Assembly (NCBI GenBank): GCA_028292435.1
Contig: JAQGMI010000176.1
Location: forward strand, 1-64,000
Source: Betaproteobacteria bacterium
GTDB lineage: Bacteria > Pseudomonadota > Gammaproteobacteria > Burkholderiales > SG8-41
Length of the DNA stretch: 64,000 nt
Reading direction: 5' to 3'
The notes below the pieces were generated by a model. That model was given only the letters and a program-made list of their open reading frames with translations. It was not told the origin of the DNA and did not search any database. Positions 25,176 to 32,186 of the stretch are shown here, piece by piece (positions within the stretch are counted from its first letter, which is position 1; each line of letters opens with the position of its first letter). The translations under genes and the position numbers were made by a program.

Positions 25176-27326
25176 ATGCGCAAAATTCTTTTAGCTGGCT
25201 TGGCTGCATGTGGCATGGCAGCCCTCGTTTCGGTCGCACCGGTTTCACTGCATGCACAGCAAGTGGCTGCAGTCGCGATCGACAACGACGATATCGGCGG
25301 CGTGGTCAGCGGGCCCGGCGGGCCGGAGGCCGGCGTCTGGGTGATTGCGGAAACCCGCGATCTGCCGGTGCGCTTCATCCGCATTGTCGTCACCGACGAT
25401 CAGGGCCGCTACGTAATTCCCGACCTGCCGAAAGCCAATTACGACGTCTGGGTGCGCGGCTACGGCCTCGTGGATTCGCCGAAGATAAAAAGCGAACCCG
25501 GCAAGCAGCTGAATTTAAAAGCCGTAGTCGCGCCGAACGAAACGGCAGCAGCGCAGTACTACCCCGCGATTTATTGGTTTTCGATGATGAAAATCCCCGA
25601 GGCCAGCGTGTTCGGCAGCAAAGACGCGCCGGAAAACGTCAAGCTCACGGACTATCTGAATGGCATGAAAAACAATGGCTGCGTCGGCTGCCATCAGCTG
25701 GGTCAGCTCGCGACCCGCACCATTCCGAAGTACCACCTCGATGGCAAGAAGAACCACGAGGAAGCGTGGGTCCGCCGCATCCAGTCAGGGCAGGCGGGTG
25801 AGAACATGGTTCTCCAGGCCGTGGGCCAGCTCGGCGGCATGCCGTTCAAGTATCTGGCCGACTGGACGGAGCGCGTCGCCAAGGGCGAATTGCCGGACGT
25901 CAAGCCGACGCGGCCGCAGGGCGTCGAGCGCAACATCGTGGTCACGTTGCGTGACTGGCACAATCCAAAACAATATCTGCATGACCTGATTTCAACCGAC
26001 CGCCGCTATCCCACGGTCAATGGGTACGGGCCGCTTTACGGCCAATGCGAGCACGCCTGCAATGACATGCCGATCCTCGATCCGGTGAAAAACGTCGCGA
26101 CGAATTTCGTTTTGCCGACGACGCCCGACATGCCGCTCGCGCTCGGGCCGGGCAACGCCGGCTCAGTCAAGATCCTGCAGTCCTCAGCGTATTGGGGCGA
26201 GGAAAACATCTGGGACAGCAAAGCCAACAACCACAACTCAATGATCGATCGCAAGGGCCGTGTGTGGCTCGCGGCTACAGGCCACAAGCCGGACAACCCT
26301 GCGTTCTGCAAAAAAGGATCCACCCATCCGTCGGCCGTCGAGTTTCCGCTCAATAGTACGAATCGCCGCATCACGATGTACGATCCAAAGACCGGCAAGT
26401 ACACCGCCTACCAAACCTGCTTCGGCTCGCATCATCTGCAGTTCGGCTACGACGGCACGGAGACGGTATGGGCGAGCACCGGCGGCGGCGGCGGCAATGT
26501 GGGCTGGCTCAATACCAAGATGCTCGACGAAACCGGCGACATCGAGAAGTCGCAGGGCTGGACCGCGCTGGTGCTCGACACCAATGGCAATGGCCAGCGC
26601 GACGAGTACACCGAGCCGGGCAAGCCGATGGATCCGACGAAGGATATGCGCATCGGCGCCACGTTTTACGCAATCATGCCGAGCCCGACGGACGGTTCGG
26701 TATGGGGCACGTTACGCGGCAATCCGGGAGCCATCGTGCGCATTGATCCGACCAAGAATCCGCACAAGTCGCTCGCCGAGCAATACAACGTACCGATGCC
26801 CGGCTTTGGCCCGCGCGGCGGCGACATCGACAAGCAAGGCCGTGTGTGGGTTTCGCTCGCGAGCGGTCACATGGGCGTATTCGATCGGCGCCTGTGCAAA
26901 GGCCCGCTCAACGGTCCCAAGGCAACGGGCAATCATTGTCCCGAAGGCTGGGCTTTCCATAAGTATCCCGGCCCCGGCTTCAAGGGCATAGGCGACAACA
27001 GTGCCGAGTCGAGCTACTACTCGTGGGTCGACCAGCACAACACGTTCGGTCTTGGCGACGACATCCCGATGTCGACTGCGAACCTGATGGACGGTCTGGT
27101 CGCGCTCAATAAGGACGGCAAGATGGTCTCGATGCGCGTGCCGTATCCGCTCGGCTTCTACGCCAAAGGTTTCGACGGCCGCATCGACGATCCGAATGCC
27201 GGCTGGAAGGGCCGCGGCTTGTGGGCTGCGAACGGCGATCGCACGCCATGGCTGATCGAAGGCGGCAAAGGCACCAAGCCGCTGGCAGCGCATTTCCAGT
27301 TGAGGCCCGACCCGCTGGCGCACTGA
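25176..27326 (+). CDS. Secreted multidomain protein: regulatory-like beta domain, single c-type haem site and propeller repeats, 716 aa
   Basis: A signal peptide ends near residue 28 (SLHA|QQ). Residues about 38-118 form a carboxypeptidase-regulatory-like beta-sandwich (GGVVSGPGGPEAGVWVIAET, DDQGRYVIPDLP, YDVWVRGYG). A haem c attachment site CVGCH follows at 169-173 in a cytochrome-like helical region. From about residue 330 there are repeats of the virginiamycin-B-lyase/NHL-propeller type: IDRKGRVWLAATG, TETVWASTGGGGGN, DGSVWGTLRGNPGAIVRIDP, IDKQGRVWVSLASGH. It is presumably periplasmic, since haem c is attached there. This looks like an exported redox enzyme or electron-transfer protein. 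Substrate unknown. The ribosome site is very strong (AGGAGGAGG). Confidence 0.85.
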   Translation: MRKILLAGLAACGMAALVSVAPVSLHAQQVAAVAIDNDDIGGVVSGPGGPEAGVWVIAETRDLPVRFIRIVVTDDQGRYVIPDLPKANYDVWVRGYGLVDSPKIKSEPGKQLNLKAVVAPNETAAAQYYPAIYWFSMMKIPEASVFGSKDAPENVKLTDYLNGMKNNGCVGCHQLGQLATRTIPKYHLDGKKNHEEAWVRRIQSGQAGENMVLQAVGQLGGMPFKYLADWTERVAKGELPDVKPTRPQGVERNIVVTLRDWHNPKQYLHDLISTDRRYPTVNGYGPLYGQCEHACNDMPILDPVKNVATNFVLPTTPDMPLALGPGNAGSVKILQSSAYWGEENIWDSKANNHNSMIDRKGRVWLAATGHKPDNPAFCKKGSTHPSAVEFPLNSTNRRITMYDPKTGKYTAYQTCFGSHHLQFGYDGTETVWASTGGGGGNVGWLNTKMLDETGDIEKSQGWTALVLDTNGNGQRDEYTEPGKPMDPTKDMRIGATFYAIMPSPTDGSVWGTLRGNPGAIVRIDPTKNPHKSLAEQYNVPMPGFGPRGGDIDKQGRVWVSLASGHMGVFDRRLCKGPLNGPKATGNHCPEGWAFHKYPGPGFKGIGDNSAESSYYSWVDQHNTFGLGDDIPMSTANLMDGLVALNKDGKMVSMRVPYPLGFYAKGFDGRIDDPNAGWKGRGLWAANGDRTPWLIEGGKGTKPLAAHFQLRPDPLAH

Positions 27327-27334
27327 CATAAACG

Positions 27335-27366
27335 CCGGCGCGAGTCAGTCACACCTCGCGCCGGCA
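27335..27366 (+). other. GC-rich 11-bp perfect hairpin after the haem-propeller gene
   Basis: GCCGGCGCGAG (27335-27345) pairs perfectly with CTCGCGCCGGC (27356-27366) around a 10-base loop, eight bases after the 716-residue gene's stop. No T-tract follows, so it is less likely a simple terminator. It may act as an RNA 3'-end stabiliser or partial attenuator that lowers expression of the downstream membrane genes. Confidence 0.65.
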
Positions 27367-27385
27367 TTCCGTTAGCGGACGCTCG

Positions 27386-27889
27386 ATGGATTTCATACTC
27401 GATTACATCTCCGTCAACACCTTCTGGACGATCCTCGCCATCGTTCACGCGTTGCTGGCGGTCGCATTGCTGGGTGCGATCACGCATCAGGCAGCCGCAG
27501 TGCTCGCGCCGGCGCGCGCCGGTGCCCCCGACAAATTCGTCACACATTTCCGCTCGGTGTCGGGCCCCCGTTATGCGGGCGCAATCTGCGTGTTGTGGGT
27601 ACTGACTTTTATTTTCGGGGCCTGGATTTACGCGCGGTATCGCGTGCATGTGCGTCTGCCGATCGAGCAGGAAGGGCTCTTCAAAACTCTCGGCGCGTTC
27701 GAGTTGAAGGAGCACCTCACGACGATCGGCCTCGGCCTGCTGCCGGTCTACTGGTATCTGTGGAAAAACGTGCACAACGCCGCCTATGCGAGCGCGCGCA
27801 AGTGGCTGACCGTCGTGCTGGCGGCGATTTGCTGGTATGCGTTTTTGGCCGGCCACGTGGTCAACAACGTGCGAGGCTTCGGATCATGA
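27386..27889 (+). CDS. Four-helix membrane protein with intramembrane histidines, 167 aa
   Basis: No family recognised. Hydrophobic segments are at about residues 13-33, 64-84, 108-126 and 139-159. Histidines fall in or at the ends of three of them: H21 and H34 (helix 1), H110 (helix 3) and H157 (helix 4). This pattern would suit b-type haem or quinone-site ligation, though that is inference. It follows the exported haem protein by 59 bp and overlaps the next membrane gene (ATGA at 27886), so the two membrane proteins are made together. Confidence 0.75.
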   Translation: MDFILDYISVNTFWTILAIVHALLAVALLGAITHQAAAVLAPARAGAPDKFVTHFRSVSGPRYAGAICVLWVLTFIFGAWIYARYRVHVRLPIEQEGLFKTLGAFELKEHLTTIGLGLLPVYWYLWKNVHNAAYASARKWLTVVLAAICWYAFLAGHVVNNVRGFGS

Positions 27890-28257
27890 GCGCGGCTTCG
27901 AACGCCGGCGCGCAAACATTTACGCGCATCGGCACCTTTTCACTGGTGTTCGGCGTCTGTTTTGCGATTTTCTACGTGGTCTGCGACATGGGTGCGTTCC
28001 CGCTGTTCACCTATCATCCCGGACCGGACCGCTTCGATTTCGGCTTTGCGCCGCCGCGCCGCGACGAAGGACCGGCCATGTATTGGTACGGCTGGATCGC
28101 CAATTCAGCACTCGGCGCATCGTTACTCGCCCTGCTCGCCGCCATGCTGCCGGAAAAAATCCGCGGCAAAATACCGTTGGCGCTCGCCTGGATTGCGCCC
28201 GTCGTCCTGTTGCCGGTGCTGATTTACTCGTTAAAGTTTTACTGGCGCTGGGAATAG
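27886..28257 (+). CDS. Three-helix membrane protein, 123 aa
   Basis: The ATG overlaps the preceding stop by four bases. Three hydrophobic segments lie at about residues 16-38, 67-85 and 97-116. Between the first and second is a periplasmic-looking loop rich in Pro, Phe and Arg (FTYHPGPDRFDFGFAPPRR). No family recognised. Translational coupling to the histidine-bearing protein at 27386 suggests a two-subunit membrane complex that may serve the exported haem-propeller protein. Confidence 0.75.
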   Translation: MSAASNAGAQTFTRIGTFSLVFGVCFAIFYVVCDMGAFPLFTYHPGPDRFDFGFAPPRRDEGPAMYWYGWIANSALGASLLALLAAMLPEKIRGKIPLALAWIAPVVLLPVLIYSLKFYWRWE

Positions 28258-28361
28258 GTGCCCGCTTTACACTAATTTTTCAGACCGCAGATAAACGCAA
28301 ACCCATTCGCTTTTTACCTGCGGCTCATATCCAGTGATGGAGAGAAAGGCTTAAGGTCAAT

Positions 28362-28736
28362 ATGCTGATTCGTTCGATTGTCCTGGCAATATACGTGGCC
28401 GCGGCAATGCCGGCGCACGCCGGCGGCGATGATTATGACGCGTCAAATGACGTCAAAGGGCAGGGTCCTGCTTATTTTGGGTTCGTGCGCGATGCGCGCG
28501 GCTCGCCAGTTGTCGATGCGCAGGTCATGCTCCAGCCGAAAAAAGGCAAGCCGATGGCACTTAAATCGAACGTGCTCGGTGTTTACCGCGGCCACATCAG
28601 CAAGGATGTGCTGCCGGACGACGTGCAAATCTCCTGCGTGAAAACCGGCTACAAGCAGATCAAGATCAATCGCCGCACTCCGCCGGGCGGCAACGCCATG
28701 TTCATCGAGACTGAATGCACGATGCAGCGGCTGTGA
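28362..28736 (+). CDS. Small exported regulatory-domain (carboxypeptidase-regulatory-like) protein, 124 aa
   Basis: A signal peptide ends near residue 20 (PAHA|GG). The rest is one beta-sandwich of the carboxypeptidase-regulatory-like type: YFGFVRDARGSPVVDAQVML, LKSNVLGVYRGHI, VQISCVKTGYKQIKI. It is the same kind of domain as the N-terminus of the 716-residue protein at 25176. Two cysteines (about 92 and 119) could form a disulfide in the periplasm. About 100 bp separates it from the membrane genes. Role unknown, possibly an accessory or ligand-binding partner of the haem protein. Confidence 0.75.
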   Translation: MLIRSIVLAIYVAAAMPAHAGGDDYDASNDVKGQGPAYFGFVRDARGSPVVDAQVMLQPKKGKPMALKSNVLGVYRGHISKDVLPDDVQISCVKTGYKQIKINRRTPPGGNAMFIETECTMQRL

Positions 28737-28738
28737 GG

Positions 28739-28784
28739 GTCCGTAACATGATGAAACACGTGTGCGTTGCATCATGTTACGGAC
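28739..28784. promoter_or_regulatory. Perfect 15-bp inverted repeat overlapping the start of the YtcJ-like gene
   Basis: GTCCGTAACATGATG (28739-28753) and CATCATGTTACGGAC (28770-28784) pair perfectly around a 16-base loop. The ATG at 28774 lies in the right arm and the alternative GTG at 28762 in the loop. No T-tract follows. It could be a regulator-binding palindrome or an RNA hairpin hiding the start codon. Confidence 0.8.
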
Positions 28785-30495
28785 TCTAACGCGACGTTCC
28801 CTATCGCGCGCTTTCGTCGTTGCAGTTTTCCTTGTTGCGTTCTCCTGGATTGGCGCGGTGTGCGCCCGGAGTTCCGCGCCGCCACCTGACACTATCTTCA
28901 TCAACGGCAAAGTGGTTGTGTATGACGCCGCGCCGGCGCAGGCATTGGCGGTGCGCGACGGGAGAATTGCCGCAATCGGCAGCACGTCACGTCTTCGCGC
29001 GCTGGCAGGTGCCGCGACCCGTGTCATCGATCTCGGCGGCCGCACGGTCATTCCTGGTCTGATCGATTCACATATCCACGCGATTCGAGCAGGGCTCAAC
29101 TACAACACCGAAGTGCACTGGTTCGGCGTACGCACGCTCGAGGAAGCGCTCGGCCGCCTGCGTGCGGCAGCGCAAAAGGCACCGCGCGGATCATGGCTCG
29201 TGGTGGCAGGCGGTTGGACGGAGCGGCAGTTGCGCGAAGACCGGCTGCCGACGCAGGCCGAGATCGCAGCGGCCGCGCCCGATCATCAGGTCTACGTTCA
29301 GTTGCTCTACCGCAAAGTGCTGCTCGGGCCGGGCGGCGCCGAGGCGCTGGCAATAAGTGACGAGGCCGGCAATCCCGAGTTAGCTGCGCGCCTCACCATC
29401 GAACGCGACGCGGACGGCAAGCCGACCGGCTGGCTAAGCGGCGACAACCGCGCCATCAGCGACCTTTTTAATCTTTTGCCGCGCCCGACGTTTGAACAGA
29501 AACTTGCAGGAACACGCGCATTCTTTCGCGCGCTCAATGCGATGGGCGTTACCGGCGTGAGCGATCCGGGCGGCTACAACATCGAGCGCGACGATTACCA
29601 GCCTGTGATGCAGATTTGGCGGGATCGCGAGCTTACCTTACGCGTGCGATACAGCTTGAGTGCGCCCCGCCGCGATCATGAACTCGAAGACTTCAAAGAG
29701 TTGACGCAAACGCTGCCGATGCAGTCGGGTGACGACTGGTTGCGCTTTAACGGCATTGGCGAAAACGTCACCTGGGGCCTTTACAACAACGACAGGCCGA
29801 CCGACGCTCAGAAAGAGCAGCTCTACCAAGTGCTGCGCTGGGCCGTGTCGCGCGGCATGACGGCGACATTCCACTGGCACAACGACCGCCCTGTGCATCA
29901 TCTGCTCAATGTGCTGGCGCGAGTCAACGCCCGGTCGCCGATTGCAAAACTGCGTTGGTCGATCGCCCATCTCAACGATGCGTCGCCGGCAACGCTCAAC
30001 CGTTTGAAGGCGATGGGTATGGGCTGGCTCGTGCAGAACGCGTTCTATTTCCGCGGCGAGGCGTTCCTCGGTCAGCGCGGCGCCGCTGCCGCGCGCGTAG
30101 CGCCGCCGCTGGTCAGCGCATTGCGAATGAAGCTGCCGGTCGGCGGCGGCACCGATGCGCACCGCGTGATGGGGCCTAACCCGTTCGTCTCACTGCAATG
30201 GATGGTCGATGGCAAAACGGTCTCCGGCATCGCCATGCGTGCGCCGGTAGAACGGCCGACCCGGATCGAAGCCTTGCGGCTTTACACACAGGGAAGCGCC
30301 TGGTTTACGTTTGAAGAGAAGCTGCGCGGCGCACTCAAGGCCGGTCAGCTCGCCGATCTCGCGGTGCTAAGCGGCGATTACCTCACCGTGCCGGTCAATC
30401 AAATCGGCGGCATCGTGTCGCTGTTGACTATGGTCGGCGGGCGAATTGTGTTTGCGGATGGGCCCTATGTCGGGCTGGAAGAGAAAATGCGATGA
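28774..30495 (+). CDS. Exported amidohydrolase family 3 (YtcJ-like), 573 aa
   Basis: The start is uncertain: ATG at 28774, or GTG at 28762 adding four residues. The N-terminus MLRTLTRRSLSRAF is followed by a hydrophobic stretch to about residue 30 (AVCA|RS), an Arg-Arg-bearing signal that could be Tat- or Sec-type. The amidohydrolase core opens DTIFINGKVVVYD and has metal ligands in GLIDSHIHAIR near residue 95. A carbamoylated-Lys/His region lies mid-protein (TATFHWHNDRPVHH), and VGGGTDAHRVMG is the C-terminal Asp motif. Family members hydrolyse amide or N-formyl bonds; substrate unknown. It may belong to the haem-propeller locus. Confidence 0.85.
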   Translation: MLRTLTRRSLSRAFVVAVFLVAFSWIGAVCARSSAPPPDTIFINGKVVVYDAAPAQALAVRDGRIAAIGSTSRLRALAGAATRVIDLGGRTVIPGLIDSHIHAIRAGLNYNTEVHWFGVRTLEEALGRLRAAAQKAPRGSWLVVAGGWTERQLREDRLPTQAEIAAAAPDHQVYVQLLYRKVLLGPGGAEALAISDEAGNPELAARLTIERDADGKPTGWLSGDNRAISDLFNLLPRPTFEQKLAGTRAFFRALNAMGVTGVSDPGGYNIERDDYQPVMQIWRDRELTLRVRYSLSAPRRDHELEDFKELTQTLPMQSGDDWLRFNGIGENVTWGLYNNDRPTDAQKEQLYQVLRWAVSRGMTATFHWHNDRPVHHLLNVLARVNARSPIAKLRWSIAHLNDASPATLNRLKAMGMGWLVQNAFYFRGEAFLGQRGAAAARVAPPLVSALRMKLPVGGGTDAHRVMGPNPFVSLQWMVDGKTVSGIAMRAPVERPTRIEALRLYTQGSAWFTFEEKLRGALKAGQLADLAVLSGDYLTVPVNQIGGIVSLLTMVGGRIVFADGPYVGLEEKMR

Positions 30496-30501
30496 ACGAA
30501 C

Positions 30502-30942
30502 TCATCGTTTGACTTGCGGAGCGCCGACGAACTCGACGTCCGCAATCCAGTTGCGCTGACGCCGTGCAAGCCGCGAATCAGCGCATTCGCCGTCAAAGCT
30601 GGTCGGCGCGCGTTTGATCAATGAAGGATCGACGCCGTCGAACGCGTTGACACTGACGACCGCATACAGCTTTCCCTCGATGCGACTCGTGACGACCGGC
30701 ACCACGCCGCAGCGTGCGCACACGTAAAATTCTGCGGTGCGCGTGCCGAATGCATAACGCGATAACGCCGCTTCGTCTTTTACCGCTATCCTGAGCGAGC
30801 CTTGCGGCGCGGACGTCCACACGCCGCCATGCTTCACGCAAAACGAGCAGTCGCAGACGCGCGCCGGAATCTCGCGCGGCTCGGACAGCCAATCGAGCGC
30901 GAATGAAATGTTGCCGCAGTGGCATTTTCCGTGAATCAGCAT
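30502..30942 (-). CDS. GFA-family (glutathione-dependent formaldehyde-activating-like) zinc protein, 146 aa
   Basis: A cysteine-rich single-domain protein. Zinc-site motifs are GKCHCGNISF near residue 5-14, RVCDCSFCVKHGG near residue 30 and YVCARCGVVP near residue 75, matching the CxC, CxxC and CxxC pattern of the GFA fold. Only some members act on S-hydroxymethylglutathione; most are uncharacterised. It converges with the YtcJ-like gene with a gap of six bases. Confidence 0.87.
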   Translation of the reverse strand: MLIHGKCHCGNISFALDWLSEPREIPARVCDCSFCVKHGGVWTSAPQGSLRIAVKDEAALSRYAFGTRTAEFYVCARCGVVPVVTSRIEGKLYAVVSVNAFDGVDPSLIKRAPTSFDGECADSRLARRQRNWIADVEFVGAPQVKR

Positions 30943-30973
30943 CGTGTCACCTCGTCGACGCGCTCGAACCCGC

Positions 30974-31010
30974 GAAGAAAAAGGCCGCGCAGATTGCTCC
31001 GTGCGGCCTT
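30974..31010 (-). terminator. Intrinsic terminator after the cupin at 31033
   Basis: AAGGCCGC (30981-30988) pairs with GCGGCCTT (31003-31010). Read on the minus strand, the stem is followed by TTTTTCTTC. It lies 23 bases after the cupin's stop and before the GFA gene, so it separates the two transcripts. Confidence 0.85.
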
Positions 31011-31032
31011 CGCTTAACTTTGAACCTTCTGC

Positions 31033-31497
31033 TTACTTTTTCGGCTCAAAACCCTTGTCGTAATGCGCGCCGGTCATCTGGCCGTCCGCCGCCATGCCGT
31101 GAATGCCATGCGACAAATCTTTCACGGTGAAGAAATAAACATCTTCGTCGTGCGTCGCCACGGTTGAATGAACGGTATTCGCGGGGAAGTACAACAGCGT
31201 GCCCGGGCCGCACAATTGTTCTGGCTGGTCCGCGATTTTCACGCGCAGGGTTCCCTGCACGATGTAGTTCCACTGCTCGTTCGGGTGCAGATGCGGACGC
31301 GCGCCGGTGCCCTTTTCCTTGCGGATGAGTCCGCACTGCATGCGCTCGCCTTCGATCACCGGGCCGAACGCAGTCGAATAGCCGATGCCGGCATCCATGC
31401 CCGCCATTTTCCGGAGTTCGAAAATGTAATTGCCGTTGCCGGCTTTGACCGCACCTTCGTTCTTCGTGTTGTCTTTCGGTTTCTGCACTGCGCTCAT
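31033..31497 (-). CDS. Single-domain cupin protein, 154 aa
   Basis: A paralogue of the cupin at 2583. Motif 1 is GTGARPHLHPNEQWNYIVQG with HxH and Glu metal ligands near residues 68-74. Motif 2 is GTLLYFPANTVHSTV. The N-terminal 15 residues are polar and probably disordered. It follows the GlcG-like gene by 44 bp on the same strand and ends at a good terminator. Enzymatic role not assignable; a metal-dependent isomerase, decarboxylase or ligand-binding function are all open. Confidence 0.85.
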   Translation of the reverse strand: MSAVQKPKDNTKNEGAVKAGNGNYIFELRKMAGMDAGIGYSTAFGPVIEGERMQCGLIRKEKGTGARPHLHPNEQWNYIVQGTLRVKIADQPEQLCGPGTLLYFPANTVHSTVATHDEDVYFFTVKDLSHGIHGMAADGQMTGAHYDKGFEPKK

Positions 31498-31541
31498 TGC
31501 ATCGCTCCTGAATTCGTTGTTCTGTTCGCTCCGTTTGTAAA

Positions 31542-31976
31542 CTAAGCCGAAACGTCAGCCTGAAGCCCGGCCTTCTCGATACCGGCCGCACAGCAGGCTT
31601 CGTCTTCGTCGCCAGTGCCGCCGCTCGCGCCCGCGGAGCCGACGATATTGCCAGCCGCATCTTTAATCAGCGCAGCGCCGGTTTGCGGCAGAAACTTGCC
31701 TTTCGCCGTCGAAGCGAGCGACAGGAAAAAATTGGGATTGTCCTTGGCGCGCTTGCCCAGAGCGCGGCTCGAGCACCCCATCGCGACCGCACCCCATGCC
31801 TTGCCCATCGCCACATCCATGCGAAACATGCTGGCGTTGTCTTCGCGCTGCGCTGAAACGATATTGCCAGCGGCATCGAGCACGACAACGGCGAGCGGCT
31901 TGACTTTCATTTCATGCGCCTTCGCGATCGCGCCTTCGATAATGGTGTTGGCTTGCTTCAAAGTGATGCCGGACAT
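31542..31976 (-). CDS. GlcG/HbpS-family protein, 144 aa
   Basis: Typical compact alpha/beta GlcG domain: MSGITLKQANTIIEGAIAKA, then KPLAVVVLDAAGNIVSAQRED, a central Met/Arg helix (MFRMDVAMGKAWGAVAMG) and a glycine-rich C-terminal GSAGASGGTGDEDE loop. HbpS binds haem in Streptomyces. GlcG occurs in glycolate and other acid catabolic operons, but its biochemical role is unsettled. There is no signal peptide. It is first in an operon with the cupin and divergent from the amidase at 32187. Confidence 0.87.
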   Translation of the reverse strand: MSGITLKQANTIIEGAIAKAHEMKVKPLAVVVLDAAGNIVSAQREDNASMFRMDVAMGKAWGAVAMGCSSRALGKRAKDNPNFFLSLASTAKGKFLPQTGAALIKDAAGNIVGSAGASGGTGDEDEACCAAGIEKAGLQADVSA

Positions 31977-32186
31977 GAGGTTCTCCGTGAGGTGATGGGC
32001 CGCAGTTTGCGCGGCTTGAAGCGCAGGTCTGCGGGTAGAAAAACGGCTTCGGACTATACAAGTGCAACGGGCGCACTGTCAATTTACGGCGCCGCAGGTA
32101 GAATGCATTTCCTGAACCGTCGCTGAGCCCAATATGTTTCTCACGGTCTCGCGACTTCCATTACCGACACTATTGAATCGACCGAC

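Noticed and set aside
28280..28325. CCGCAG ... CTGCGG inverted repeat before the gene at 28362
   Set aside because: Only 6 bp with a loop of about 27 bases; too weak to call, though it loosely recalls degenerate intergenic repeats.
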